A stretch of DNA of 64,000 nucleotides from Sapria himalayana. Lineage: Eukaryota > Streptophyta > Magnoliopsida > Malpighiales > Rafflesiaceae. Under the pieces are notes generated by a model. It searched no databases. It had not been told where the DNA came from and worked only from the letters and a program-made list of their open reading frames with translations. The DNA is taken from positions 263,015 to 327,014 of the forward strand of contig JAREIK010000520.1 in the NCBI GenBank assembly GCA_029783825.1, read 5' to 3'. Below are positions 14,180 through 27,817 of the stretch, one piece after another; the first letter of the stretch is position 1, and each line of letters opens with the position of its first letter. The position numbers and the translations under genes are program-made.

Positions 14180-17100
14180 CTATCTAATTGTCTATTTGTT
14201 TATATATCTATCTATTTATCTATTTAACTATCAAATTATCTATTAGTCTATCAGTATATCAGTCTATCAGTTTATAAGACTTCTTGTTTATTTATTTATC
14301 TATCTATCTATCTATCTATTTTTCTATCTATTTATCTATCTATTTGTCTATCAATCTATCTATCTATTTATCTACATATCTGTCTATATATTTATCTGTC
14401 TATCTGACTATTTTTCCAACAGACTTTCTGACTATTTGTCGATCATTCCATATGTCTATCTATTTTCTATATGTCTATTTTTCTATCTATCTATCTATCT
14501 ATCTATTTATCTATATATTTATCTATCTATTTATCTATGTGGCTAACAATCTATCTGTCTATCTCGCTATATATCTATCTATTTTCTATCTAACTATATA
14601 TTTTTTTATTAGTCTAATAGTCTATCTATCTATCTGACTATTTATATATGTATTTGTGTATATCTATCCTTTTATCGATCTATCTATTTGTCTATCTATT
14701 TATTCTATCTTTATATCTATATATCTATCTTTCAATCTATATATCTATTATCTATATATCTATCTACTTGTCTATCGATTTATGTAATTGTCTATATGTC
14801 AATCTTTTGATCTCTCTATCTACCTTTAAGTTTATTAGTCTATAGTTTTATGTGTCTATATATCTATATATCTATCTAACTAATTATCTATATGTCAATC
14901 TATCTATATGTATATCTATCGATCTTTCTGTAATTCTGTCTATTTGTCTATTTATCTATCTGTCAATATGTTTATCTATATATCGATCTATCAGCCTATC
15001 TATCTATCTATTTGTCTATATATCTATATGTCTATCTATCAATCTATATAACTATCCAACTATTTTTCATTCTATCTATTTGTCTAACTATCTAACTTTC
15101 TTTCTATCTATTAGTATATTACTCAATCTGTCTATATATATAAATATCATTTTGTCAATCTCTATATGTATCAATTTGTCTGTCTATCAATCAATCTATC
15201 TATCTGTCTATCTATCTATCTATCTGCCCTTCTATCTAGGAATCTATTTATCGATATGTCAAACTAACTAACTAACTATCTATCTATCTATCTTTATATC
15301 CATCTATCTATCTATCAATTTATGATTCTGTGTATCTATCTATTTGTCTATCTATCTATCAATTTTTCTATCTATCTATTTGTCTACTATATATCTGTCA
15401 ATCAATCAATCTATCTATATATATTTCTCTTTGTATCTATTTTTTAGTATATCAGTATATAAGTCAATGTGTCTATCTTTCTATCTATCATTAATCTCTC
15501 TATATGTTTATATATCTATTTGTCTAACTATTTATAGGTCTATCTTTTATTTATATATCAATAAATCTATTTATATTTCTATATATATATTTTCCTATAT
15601 GTATAACTTTCTATTTTACTACTTTTTTTTGTCTATGCATCTATTTGTCTATTAATTAATCTATCAATCTATGAATTTATCTATATGTTTATCTTTATAT
15701 CTGACTATTTCACTAATTATCTAAAAACCTATATGTTTATCTATCTTTCTACCTATTTATCTATCTGCCTAACTATATAACTATCTTTTTAACCTATCAG
15801 TTTATTAGTCTATCTATCTATATATCTATCTATATATCTCTCTATATATCTTTCAACCTATTTATTTTCCTATCTGTCTAACTATCTATCTATTTATATG
15901 TCTATATATCTATTTTACGATCTATCAATCTATGTATCTATTTATCTGTCTATCTATCTTTCTTTCTTTCTATCTGTCAATCTGTATATCTATCTATCTT
16001 TCTTTATTTCTATCTAAATGTCTATTTGTTTATTTATATATCTACCAATATATATATATGGCTATTTGTATGTGTATTTAATAGACTTTTCGTCTATCTA
16101 CTTATTTATCTTTGTGTCTATCTATCAAACTATCTAACTGCCTATTAGTCTATAAGTCTAATGGTCCATCTATCTATTTATCTATATTTTTTTCTTTATA
16201 TGTCTATGTGTCTATATATTTGTCTATTTGTTATTTATCTATCTTTCTATCTTATATTTATTTATCTATCTATTAATCTATCTATCTAAGTATCTATCTA
16301 TTTGTGTCTTTTTCTATCTATCTATGTTTCTATGTGTCTATCTAGCTATTTATTTGCCTATCTATGTATGTATGTATCTATCTGTCTATCTGTGTGCCTG
16401 TCTGTCTCTCTATCTTTTTGTATATCTATCTATCTAACTATCTATATATGTATTTGTCTATCTATCTATATGTCAATTTGTCTATCTATCTATATATCCA
16501 TCTATTAATCTATTTTACTATCTATCTTCATATCTATCTTTCTATTTATATGTCTATCTACATATCTAACGATCTATCTATAAATATGTTTGTAATATGT
16601 CTACCTATCTACCTATCTATTTGTATATATGACTATGTATCAATCTATTGATTTATGAATCTATCTCTCTATGTATCTATCTATATAAAAATCTAACTAT
16701 CTTTCTATCTATCAATCTATTAGTCTATCAGCCAATCAATCAATCTATCTATATATTTTTATTTTTATTTATTTTTTATCTATCTATTTATCTTACTATC
16801 TATATGTATATCTATCTTTATGTTTATTAGTTTATCAATTTATAAGTCTATTTGCCTATTAATTTATCTATCTATCTTTCTATTTTTCTATATGTCTATC
16901 TATCTATCTATTTATCTACCTATCTATCTAACTCTCTATCTGTCTATTTCTATGTATATCTATCTATATATCTATATTTCTAAATGTCCATTTGTCTATT
17001 TGTCTATCTCAATATCTATACATATGTCAATCTATCTTTCTATATTTCTATCAATCTTTATCTATCTTTCTATCTTTAGTCTAACTATCTAAGTATTGAT

Positions 17101-17326
17101 CTATTTTATTGCCTATCTATCTATTTGTTAATCTTTCTATTTGTTTATCTGTATATCTATCTATTTATCTATCTTTATGTCTATCTATCTATCTATCTAT
17201 CTATCTGTTTATCTATATATTTTTCTATCTAAGTGTCTAATATCTATCTTTATTTCTATATATTTGTCTAGTTGTCTAATTAACTTTTTGTCTATATATC
17301 TCTCTGTATCTGACAGTCTATCTATC

Positions 17327-17361
<35 letters not shown>

Positions 17362-18970
17362 TCTATTTATCTATCTATCTATGTGTCTATCTATTTATCT
17401 ATCTATTTGTCTATATATTTATCTATCTATTTTAATATTTATATATTTGTATATATTCTTGTTGTATTTCTATCTATCTATCTATTTATCTATCTATCTA
17501 TTTATCTCTTTATCTATCTATCTTTCTTATATCTATCTATCAATCTTTCTATCTATCGATCTATCTATTTGTCTAGTTATTTATTATTTATCCTTTTATC
17601 TATATTTCTATATGTTTATCAATCTATCTAACTTTTTGTTTATATACCGAAATGTCGATCTGTTTATCTTTCATTCTATCTACTATTTAACTGTCTAATT
17701 TGTTTTTGTCTATCTATATATAAGTCAATCTATATATCTATGTATGTATATTACTATCTATCTATTCATCAAATCTAAATATCTGCTTATCTATATATTT
17801 TAATTTTTTATATTTATCAATCTATCTATATATTTTTCTATCTTTCTATCTAACTAAATATATATCTGACTATATATCTATTTATATCAATTTAGCTATC
17901 TATCATTCTTTTTGTATATATATTTATCTATGTATCTATCAATCTTTCTATCTACATGTCTATCTATTTATCTATCTATCTATATGTTTGTTTATCTGTC
18001 TATATGTCTGTCTGTCTATTAGCTTATCTACACATCTGTAGATCTTTCTATTTTTCTATCTAACTATAAGTATATCTATTTGTCTAATTGTCTAACTATT
18101 TATCTATTCATAGGTCTATCTATTGATCTATCTATCTCTCTAACTATCTAATTGTCTTTCTATATATGAATTTATCTATCTATTTATCTGTCTATCTAAC
18201 TAACTAACTAACTATCTATATACCTAATTATCTATCTCTCTATTTGTCTATCTAGATATCTGTCTATCTATCTAATGATCTATCTAATGATCTATCTAAC
18301 AATCTATTTTACTATCTATATGCCTATGTAATTATCTATATATCTGGTTATATATGTTTCTGGTTATCTATCTATCTGACTATCTGTCTATCTATCTATA
18401 TGTCAAGATGCCAATATGTCTATCTGTCTATCTATCTATCTTTTTATCTTAATATATATGGATCTATCTGTCATTATATTAGTCTATCAGTCTATCTATC
18501 TATTTATCTATTAAATTTTCTATCTATATATCTGTCTATTTATCTATTTATCTATCTATTTATCTGTCTATTTATATTACTAGTTATCTAACTATCTATT
18601 TATATATATTTGTATCTATCTTTTTATCTATCTATTTATTTATCTATTTGTTTATATATTTATCTATCTATTTTACTATTTGTATATTTGTAGATAAGCT
18701 TTTTATAATTCTATCTATCTATCAATTAATCTATCTATCTGTCTATCAATCAATCAATCTATCTTTCATTATATCTATCTATTTATTTATCTATCTATCT
18801 ATCTATCTATCTATTTGTCTAGTTGTTTATCTATCTATCTATTTATCTATATTTCTATATGTTTATCTATCTATATATCTAACTTTTTGTTTATATACCT
18901 ATATGTTGATCTATTTATCCTTCAGGCTATCTTCCTATTAACTATCTAATTGTGTTTTTGTCTATCTATC
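5571..18970. repeat. Giant imperfect TCTA tetranucleotide array
   Basis: About 13.4 kb of TCTA on the plus strand with variants TCTG, TTTA, TTTG, TCAA and TCCA. Short TA runs interrupt it, for example 8167-8204, 13756-13791, 14141-14175 and 17330-17358. Read in threes, TCTA gives Ser-Ile-Tyr-Leu in every plus frame without stops, so dozens of long open frames arise here by chance; the other strand (TAGA) meets a stop in every frame. Array decay is moderate: clean runs of four to seven units alternate with mutated units. Shared 35-120 base blocks about 1.2-1.5 kb apart show that it also grew by segmental duplication. The class is the same as GATA repeats. Confidence 0.95.
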
Positions 18971-19195
18971 TATCAATAAGTTGATAGAAAAATTAACAGA
19001 TAGATAGATAAGTTGATAGATATATTAAAAGATATCTAGAAAGATAGATAGACAAATAATTAGATTGGTTTATAAATAGATTTATAGATAGACAGATGGA
19101 TAGACAAATTGATAAACAAATTTATAGTGATATTGATAGACAGATAAATAGACAAATAAATTGACAAATAGTTAGATATAAATATTAACATATTA
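18971..19195. repeat. Inverted tail of the array (TAGA on the plus strand)
   Basis: After a small hairpin centred near 18978 the same tetranucleotide continues on the opposite strand (GATAGATAGATAAG, ACAGATAAATAGACAAATA) for about 215 bases. It then gives way to the AT-rich DNA of the left inverted-repeat arm. The switch is abrupt, with no intervening unrelated sequence. Confidence 0.85.
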
Positions 19196-20261
19196 TTAGA
19201 AAATTATAATTTATTTTCATAATAATTTATTCAAATAAGTTTCATTAAATATAAACAAAAGGAAAATAAATATGTTATATATAGTTATTTAAATAAAGTA
19301 TTTTAAAAGTAAAATTTATTTTAATGAAATTTATTTTCCTAATAATATTTATTTAAATATTATTAGGGATTAATCTGAAGATGATATCTTTTTAATTCAA
19401 ATAAGTTACAGGTAAGTGATAGGTTGGGTTGTCGAATATGAGTCTTTATAACATGTTAAAATACTTTGACATCAATTGTTGTTCTACTTTTTTTAGAGGA
19501 TAAGAAGAATCTAGATGCATTGAGTTTTTAAAAATTATATAAAATTTTTTTCGTGATATATAAAATGTCTCGTGATCTGATGATCTTCACTGTGTTTAGT
19601 GTATATTAAAATCTATCGTATTTATGATTGTGAATATTATTTTAGATAGGAAAATGAAATTACAATCAATATTATTGAAAATTTGTTATGATAGATAGAT
19701 TATGATAATGCATAGATGAGCATTCAAAATCAAAGTCATACATTACAACAAAATACATATAAAGTTATATATGATACAATTTAAAGTTGTACCGATCATA
19801 ACAGTTAGATTATAAAAGATGTTATAATTTTTATCATTTTATGACTTAATGATTTGTAATATTATTTATGTTTTAGTTTTATTTTGAAAGATAATGTTAC
19901 CATATTTTATTTTAATAAGTATTAATTATAATTTTAAATTAAATTATTTTTTTAATATTTTTTTTAATTCATAATTTTAAACTTTTTATATACTAGGTAT
20001 GTATGTATATATTTTTTATTTACATTATGTATACATGTATATACATAATAATTTCTGTCTATATACAATGTGTATATGTATATATTCAATATGAGTGTAT
20101 ATACACATTGTATGTACATTCTATATACATTATGTATATATTTTGTATATTGTAATACACAATAATTATATTTTGTGTATGTATAGATACACATAACAAT
20201 TAAAACATCTATGTTATGTATAATATATTGATATAATGCTTCCATCATGCTCAGCACTTGC

Positions 20262-20436
20262 TGCCTGCACCCACAGTCCAGGGGACATGGCCCATAAGAG
20301 TCTAGGGTCCAGAGCATGGGCCCTTGTGAAGTGGACCAGATGACATGGACAGGCCCTGACGAGGGCATGCCTGGCTTTCCTGGTTCAGACGCAGGCTATG
20401 CTAGGTACGCCACGTGCTACGCCAGGCAATAGCCAT
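20262..20436. other. GC-rich block inside family A
   Basis: About 175 bases rich in G and C (for example GTCCAGGGGACATGGCCC) in a window that is otherwise very AT-rich. The block is kept in all four long family A copies (40775-40955, 49545-49725, 62835-63015). The four copies share no common open frame, so a coding role is not supported. It may be captured host sequence. I do not recognise it. Confidence 0.6.
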
Positions 20437-21935
20437 TCTCATCACAATTGTTGGAAAAGATTTAAATTAGAACTATCTGGACTATCATAATTTCTTTTTC
20501 TATGAAGTTTGAGGTGATGATTATATATAATATTCATTATATTTATTGCAGAATTTAATTTATGTAATTTATTTCACTTGTATATATTCTATGTAGTGTA
20601 GTGCTTATATTGATGGCATGTCCAAACACTTTTACTTTTGTTCTATAAAAAAAACATCAGGTGTCGTGGGGTAGTTTCCAACATGTTAGCTGAAATGAGG
20701 GTGGTGGTGACAGCATTATCACTTTTATTTCACCCGCTTTTATATCATGTTCAATAAAATAAATATATGCGTTTAGGTGCCTCATTCCTAATGCAACCAA
20801 ACTTATAAAAGGGACCAAGTACAAAGCAACACAGAAGAGGAAATACAAAATGAAAATTTATATTCGAGAGCATTTTAGATTTATAAGATAGAAAGCATGT
20901 TGTGATTGAATTAGCATCAAGGTCATTGGAGATTGTATTATTTTGTTCTGGCATGCGTTTTTTTTTTGTTTTGTTTAGAAGATTAAAATTCTATTTGTCT
21001 GGCCATGTACTGTTCTGATTTTCACTGGGTGACTTTTTTTTATTTTCTATTTGTCAATTAGAATTCGTAAAGTCTGAAGCCTGTGCAATTTGTTAATGAT
21101 ACTCGGTTTCTACTTACCAGGCAGAGTTGGATGTTCTGGGAGTGCAATACTAGGGCTCATGTGCTATCTCTTGTCGTGTGCTTATCGTTATTTTTAGTCA
21201 TGAGGTGCATGACATGCACAGTATATGTACAAATACCAAGTTTATAAGTATGAATGTACTTAGTATATACATAGTATATACTAAGTATATACGTAGGTAT
21301 ATAATGAGTATGCACATAAGTGGGTGCATATATTTATTTGTAGACATGTATATATTGTCATACATAGACGCCCATTTACATACATGCACGCACGCACACA
21401 CATATTTGAATATATAATTGCTCGGGCTGGTCTGGTCATCATCATGCATTACTTACTGATGCAGGTCATAAAAGTCATGAATATTAGACCTATCCCAAAC
21501 TATGGCATGAAGATATTTCTTATCTAAGCCAGCCAGGCAGCCATAGGTTGGTTTTAAATATTTTAGTAATTGTGTATATATGTAATTATTACATGGTACA
21601 AAGCGTATGTATGAGGAAATAAGTTTTCTTGCTGTAGGCACTACAATGATTGGTTATAATTATATTATGTCATAGGATGATGATAATGATGCTCATGTAG
21701 TCTCATGTAATTTTATTACATCTTACAAAACTATATTCAATTGGAAGGAAAAATGCATCATTACCTGATTTTTATAGGCCACGAGTGCCAATAGGAATAT
21801 CAGGTCTTGTTTAGGGAGAAGTAGCTCGCTGCCACATCAAAAACTCGCTCAATCTCAAAACGAGCGGTTTGTAGAGAAATTCATCAGTCGAGCATCATCG
21901 CCATTACCACTTTTATTATCGGTGGTAGCTAGTGG

Positions 21936-22199
21936 AAGCTATAGGCAGCACCTAGCGGCAGCTACTGTGGCAGCAGCAATAGCGCCAGCAGTGGTAGCAG
22001 TGGTAGCAGCGGCAACAACAGCAACAACAATAGTAGGAGCAATAATAGTGGTGCCGGTTGGAGCAACATTAGTGGCAGCTGCAGTAGGGTCAGTGGAACC
22101 AACAATGGCAGCAATGGCAGTAGAAGTAGGGGCAGCGGTAGTTACAGCAACATGAGCAGTTGTAGCAGCTGCGGTGGCGACAGCAACAGTAGCAGCAAA
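21936..22199. repeat. GCA/GCT trinucleotide tract in family A
   Basis: An imperfect GCA, GTA, GGC trinucleotide tract. In the three long copies (also 47788-48070 and 61040-61315) it opens frames on both strands that are almost pure Ala, Val and Thr or Ser and Gly. The shorter version at 42310-42392 shows the length varies between copies. Frames over it are by-products of the repeat. Confidence 0.8.
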
Positions 22200-22203
22200 T
22201 GCT

Positions 22204-22378
22204 GTATATACGTACATATATACACACATATTACGATAGTATTTGTACATATAATGGTACAACATTATATGTACATATATACCGAGTATATACGTACTCA
22301 GTATATATGTACATATAATACTACAGTAATATATGATAATATACACTACAGTATATATGAACATATATACTACAGTAT
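22204..22378. repeat. Self-complementary TATGTACATA tract
   Basis: Short, nearly palindromic units (GTATATATGTACATATATAC-like, with CAGTATTATATG spacers) are repeated several times. The same tract lies at the same place in the inverted copies (47600-47785, 60860-61035). Confidence 0.7.
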
Positions 22379-22894
22379 TATATATTTATCTAAACATAAC
22401 TTTTTTTATTTGTTTTTTTTTGATTTTATTCACTTATTTAAATTTCATACTGACATGGTACCTCATTGTTCTCCATATGAAGTTTGTATAAGTGAGAGAT
22501 TTTTTTTACTAGACATGATGCATAGTGACTCGGACAGCTTTGTAGCAGCTAAAAGATGGTGATTAGAGGAGCTGAGGATGAGAAAACAGCATCAATGAAC
22601 AGATAGATTATATTTTATGTACTATCGGTAGATACATTGATGAATAAGATGTAATAAAATTTTGTTATGTAATTATTTTAAATATGTAAGACAAGGATTG
22701 CTTAGATTATAGTTATTCAAAATTATTATTCTAATAATTTATTCATGATTTTGTCTTGCACATTAGCATTGTGGAGTGCTAATCTTTTCTATGTTCAAGA
22801 TTGCTATTTATTTGTTCATGGTTACTGCTACAAATGATCAGTCTCCATTTCATCAGCTAGTTCTTTTGTTAGTTTGTCAACTCAGTCATGGCGG

Positions 22895-23010
22895 TGCAGA
22901 GGAACCCCCATATAACCCTTAGGACTGATAAAGAGTTTTGGTTATGGGAAGGCAAGATTTGAACTTTGATGCCTCAAGCCTAGCTCGTGGCTCGTCTTCC
23001 AGGGTTTTCT
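22895..23010 (-). other. tRNA-like / SINE-like block in family A
   Basis: On the minus strand the block reads GACGAGCCACGAGCTAGGCT and then AGTTCAAATCTTGCC, which resembles an RNA polymerase III B box (GGTTCRANNCC). In the copies at 46985-47110 and 60230-60350 the same position reads AGTTCGCATC and AAGTTCACATC. A convincing A box and cloverleaf are not evident, so this could be a decayed tRNA-derived SINE or chance. Confidence 0.3.
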
Positions 23011-23220
23011 CTATGATTTTTTAGAGATATTTTCCAAAATTTAAATAATCTTTGAATTTTTTATTTATGTTGATAGCGAAGTTATTTTGCAGTTTTGTGA
23101 AGTATAAATGGGATAATACTAATTTGTTGTAGTTTTATGTCATTTGAGGCTATGTGATTATATATATGTACATATAATACTGTAGTATATACTTATATAT
23201 ATACTACAGTATATAGGAAG

Positions 23221-25520
23221 CTTTTAAAAATATAATTAATACAAAATTTGAAAATTTTGAAATATATATAAAAATATAAAATTATTCATTAAAGTTAAAA
23301 AAAAATAAATTAATATTTAAAAATAAATACATATATGTTTGCCCCTACTAAAATTCTTAAGAATTAAATAATTGAGTTATATTTTTTCTATTAACTTTTA
23401 ACATTTGGTCTTTATTAAAATAATTAATTTAACTTTTTTAAATTATCTTATCACTTTAAGTAATTTTTTGAATTTAAAAAGTATAAATGATATCAAATAA
23501 TATGAAATTTTATGCATTTAAAATTATTACATATTATCTTCATAAAAATTAATATGATGAATTCTTAAAAGTTTATAACCATAAAATATAAATTTTTATA
23601 TATTTTTTAACATTAAGAGTATTTTATAACTCTTAAGAGAGTGGATAGAAGACAAATCATCTTTTCATGTATGCCTTATTATATCAACTTTGTTAATTTT
23701 ATAGCTATTTGATATTTTTTTTATAAGGCTAAACATATTTATTTTTTAAATTGTTTATATATTTATTGTTTAATTAATATTATAATAAAAAATTTTAAGG
23801 TGTATATTTTTTATTTGTACCTTACTACACCCACAATAATTTAGTTGAAACAATTTTGATAATAAAGAAAATAATTGAGTCTTTTTGTATTATATATATA
23901 TATATATTATTTATTTAATGTTTATATAATTAAAAATATAAATATTTTAGAAATATATATAATTTGTTATTTAATGTATATTTTGTCGAGACTAAGTCCT
24001 CCATCTTTCTCCTAACATTTTCGAAGAATAAGCAACACAATTACTTAATAGTCCTCCAATCTTCTCTTAACACCGACGAAACATAAACATATTCGAATTA
24101 AGCGATAATTTGTTATTGATTTAAGGTATAATTTCTACCCTAATTCTTCATCGATTATCTTAAAGCGTATTGAATCTGTTAATTTTTTTCTGAAATTCTT
24201 CTTCTTTAATCGTATACATTAGTTTAATAATACTTATTGTGATGCATACCTAATGCATTTTTTTTGTGTTGGGTAGTAGGTATGCTAATATAAACTTAAT
24301 TTAATTATACTTTTTTTAAATACATATTTTGTTAATTTTATTATACTTTTTTTAAATACTTGTTCTATTAATTTAATTATAATTGGATTGCTTATATAAA
24401 CTTAATCGTATATAACAGAAATTTGGTGTTTTGTATTGGGCAGTGTGTATATAACAGATAAATATATAAGTATATTTTATTATATTTATAACGATAAAAA
24501 TAGTTTACATAAACATAACTATATATAAATATAAAAACATATATATATATATATCATAATTTTATATATGATACATTCAATATACATGTCGTGTATTTCA
24601 GATATAATTAGTATTATATATATAACATTATATACATAATTTACACAAATAAAGATATATTGACTTTATGATAGGATTTTAATAATGTATATTTGAAATT
24701 TGTAAGTCATCATTATGAAATACACGTCTAATAAATTTGGATTATGAAAAGATCTATTATTCCATAATGCCTTGCCTACCAAATAAGTTTAATTAAATTA
24801 ATATTTGTAAACTATATTTTATACATGACTTTAGGTATAGGGAAAACCACACACTCTTATAAAAATATAAGAGTTTATTTAATATCTGTAAATTTAAAGT
24901 ATAGTCACATTAATATATGTTAATGTCAAATTAATATCTGTAAATATTTATTGATCGGTTTTCAATTAGTTCAAATAAAAATGTAATAGGCTTTATGAAT
25001 ACTGATACTAATTTACAAGACATTTAAATACATGTATATATTTGACTATATTTTAATTACTATATTTAATTAAATGTCACATAGGCTCCCTTATAAATAC
25101 CCTAGCATTGACTATCAATATGATTCATACTGGATTAAAATATATAAGATATCCAGCTCATCTGACATACATTATTTCTTACATGAATTTATGCCGATGA
25201 CTTTTTGATGCGTTTGAGAAGTTCCACCTATATGGATGAGTAGCTCTCACATATTTTATAACCTCTATAGCCATTAACTTATAAATTGTATAACATGGAC
25301 TTGATATTGTTTACTTATTGTAAGCTAACCATAGAATTATTTACTTGAGTAAACACTAGAAACTATTTATTTATTGTAAGCTTAGATAATGAAGAAACTT
25401 TGATAATTAATCCAAATAATCAATATTTAGAAATTATAATCAATATTCATTGAGTTAACTTTATTACTTGTTAAACTCATATACTTGTGATACATTTTAC
25501 CATGCTATAAAATAAATAAC
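23221..25520. other. AT-rich arm segment without a recognised gene
   Basis: The segment is shared with 57713-60050 in the right arm. It includes a less AT-rich part at 23980-24190 (CTAAGTCCTCCATCTTTCTC) that resembles a gene leader but gives no reading frame. A short run of TTATACTTTTTTTAAATAC repeats lies at 24300-24400 and mixed AT DNA fills the rest. A sequence resembling a plant TATA region (TCCCTTATAAATACC) lies at 25087-25101 on the plus strand. I see nothing else. Confidence 0.5.
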
Positions 25521-25521
25521 A

Positions 25522-26080
25522 CTTTCATTGATTTTTGTAGTGTCTTGTCTCTCTATAATTTCAATACTTAATGGTCTTTGAGCTATTATAATTACAATGA
25601 TTCTTAGATTTAGACATCTTGTTTTTGATTTGACGTTTTCTCTTGGCTGAAATTCTTTCAATTAACTTTGTATATAATTCTAAAATGGTTGATGTTTCAC
25701 TTGTCTATCACTGTTGAATCTCCTTGCTGAGAATTAGATTGTGAACATCATCAAATTTCAATTTATTAGTTCTTCATTAACTATGAGCAACTATAATTGT
25801 ACTATGTTATTTTTTGATAGAGAACACAGAAGTATCAATGCACATACTTCATCATTGACTTCAATTCCAAACAAATTTACTTGGGGTGTGATAGTGTTTA
25901 CTTTATTGACTTGTTGGGTCACTGATGTGCTTTCTGTCAACTTCAGATTGAAAAAAAAAACCTCATCATGTGCACTTTTTTAACATCATTTAGTTTTTCG
26001 TATATAATAGCAAGGGCCATCGTAAGCCTTACTATGCTCTTCTCAATTTTTATATTGAAAGTAAGTTTGTAAGATATCAT
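25522..26080 (-). mobile_element. Ty1/copia gag remnant (left arm copy)
   Basis: This is the inverted partner of 57154-57712 and shows the same gag segment on the minus strand. It is more damaged: an A run at 25951-25960 is two bases longer than its partner, shifting the frame, and the last Cys codon of the zinc knuckle has become TGA. Gag forms the particle that packages element RNA. The open frame on the plus strand over this region (25741-25983) is the antisense of gag and is not a gene. Confidence 0.7.
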
Positions 26081-26477
26081 ATTTCAGATGAATTCAAGTG
26101 CTAGTATGTGCTCTTCTTTCTTCGTACACTCTATCATCTTCCACATAAGGGGTTGATATAGATTTTTCTAGTATATATAATCCTTAATCTATATTTTCAA
26201 GAATCCAAATTTCGTTCAATAGATTTTTTTTATTTTCACTTTTCCTTCAAATGCAGTCATTACTGTCTACAAAATATAAATTCTTCTAGACAATTCTTGC
26301 AAAACACTATGTATGACAATTGAGAACACCTCTTTTAACATGATGATATTGTCTACAAATTTTTTACTATTTATTCAATTCATTATTATCATCAATAGTA
26401 ACTTCGCCCAATGGTGCATCATAATGCACAACCTAAACCTATAATAACAAATGTTGATAATAACTTGATTTCCTATT

Positions 26478-27783
26478 TGTTAGATAGACATTTAGATAAA
26501 CTGACAAATATAAAGGTAAACAGATCAGATGAGTAATAGATATATAGATAGATATATAAATAAATAAATAAATAAATACATATATATATATATATATATA
26601 TAATGATTGACAAATAGGCTGATAAAAAGAAAGATAGTTAGATAGTTTGAAAAATAAAAAAATAGAAAGAAGATATATAAATTAATTGATAAATATAATA
26701 GTTAGATTGTTACATAGATATATAGATTGACATATAAATATTTTGACATAAAATAGATAGATAGAAGGATAAACAGATAAACAAATATATAGATAAACTT
26801 ATAGATAGATACATAGATATACAAATAGATAGATTTATTGATAGTCAGATTTATAGATAGACTAATATGCTAATAAACTGATAGACTGATATATTGATAT
26901 AGAGGCATATAGATATATAGAAAGACAGATAAAGAGATATATAAAATAAATAATTAGAAAGACAAATAGATGGATAGATAGGTAGGTAGGTAGGTAGAGA
27001 GCTATATAGATAGATAGATATAAATATAGATAGATAGATAGATTGATTGATAAACAGATAAATATATGGATAAAAAGATAGATAGATAGATAAACAAATA
27101 GATAAATAGATATATTATAGATATACAGATAGATAGATTAATTGATAGATAGATAGATATATTTTTAGATATAAAGATAAATTAATAGATAGACCTTTAG
27201 AAAGTTATATAGATATAGAGATAAATAGCCAGATATATAGACAGATAGATAGATAGATTATTAGACAGATAGATAGACAAATAGATATAAACATTGATTG
27301 ATAGATAGAAAGTTAGATAGACAGATATATAGATAGATAGATAGACAAATAGATAGATAGATTGATAGATAGATTTATATATAAATTGATATAAAAATAT
27401 ATTGACTGATTGATCAACAAATTGATAGAAAGATTGATAGACTATTTAATAGACAGATTGATAGACATAATGATAGACATAGTGATAGATAGATATATAG
27501 ATAGACAAACACATAGAAAGATAGATACATACATACAAAGATAAGATAGATAGATAGAAAGATAGATAGACAGACATATTGATTGATTCATATATATATA
27601 GAAAGATAATTATACAGATAGATAGATAGAGAGATAGATAGATAGATAGACAAACATACATAAAGATAAATAGACATATATAGATAGATAGTTAGATAAA
27701 CAAATATATAGACAAATTAATAGATAGATATATAAATAGACAAATAGATAGACATATAGTTAGACAGATAGATAGACACATAG

Positions 27784-27817
<34 letters not shown>

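Larger units (their letters stand above)
19380..23220 (+). mobile_element. Family A repeat, copy A1
   Basis: A 3.8-kb repeat also found at 39905-42720 (direct), 46790-50700 and 60050-63920 (inverted). Shared landmarks in order: TTTTTAATTCAAATAAGTTA near the start, an AT-rich part, a GC-rich block, a GCN-trinucleotide tract, a palindromic TATGTACATA tract, a block containing CATAGTGACTCGGACAGCTT, and a tRNA-like block. Copy 39905-43468 continues into a CACTA terminus, which suggests that family A is the body of a CACTA element. A1 lacks that terminus and carries instead about 500 bases (22700-23220) shared with the two inverted copies. No transposase frame is recognisable inside it. Confidence 0.75.

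Noticed and set aside
5925..19000. Dozens of long open frames rich in Ser-Ile-Tyr-Leu on the plus strand, and their mirror sets at 27446-28559 and 54459-55960
   Set aside because: TCTA has no stop in any of the three frames of its own strand, so long frames arise from the repeat alone. The other strand is blocked in every frame. No membrane-protein family is implied.
20262..20436. GC-rich block as an exon or tRNA/rRNA gene
   Set aside because: No frame is shared by the four copies, and there are no tRNA arms or rRNA-like helices that I can recognise.
20751..20954. A 67-codon frame of the same length at 20751-20954 (minus), 49017-49220 (plus) and 62310-62513 (plus)
   Set aside because: Same start and stop in three copies looked promising. 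By eye most codon differences change the amino acid, the fourth copy (A2) is broken, and no family is recognised, so this fits shared descent without constraint.
21453..21641. A 62-codon frame at 21453-21641 (minus) with a like-sized partner at 48347-48535 (plus)
   Set aside because: Part of family A. The right-arm copy near 61615-61800 and A2 do not keep the frame, and no domain is visible.
21922..22155. Ala/Val-rich 77-codon frame and similar frames at 47734-48126 and 60988-61334
   Set aside because: Produced by a GCN trinucleotide tract. Frames are open on both strands at once and lengths differ between copies.
25741..25983. Conserved frame in both arms (25741-25983 plus; 57162-57491 minus)
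   Set aside because: It is the antisense of the copia gag remnant, whose sense frame carries family motifs.
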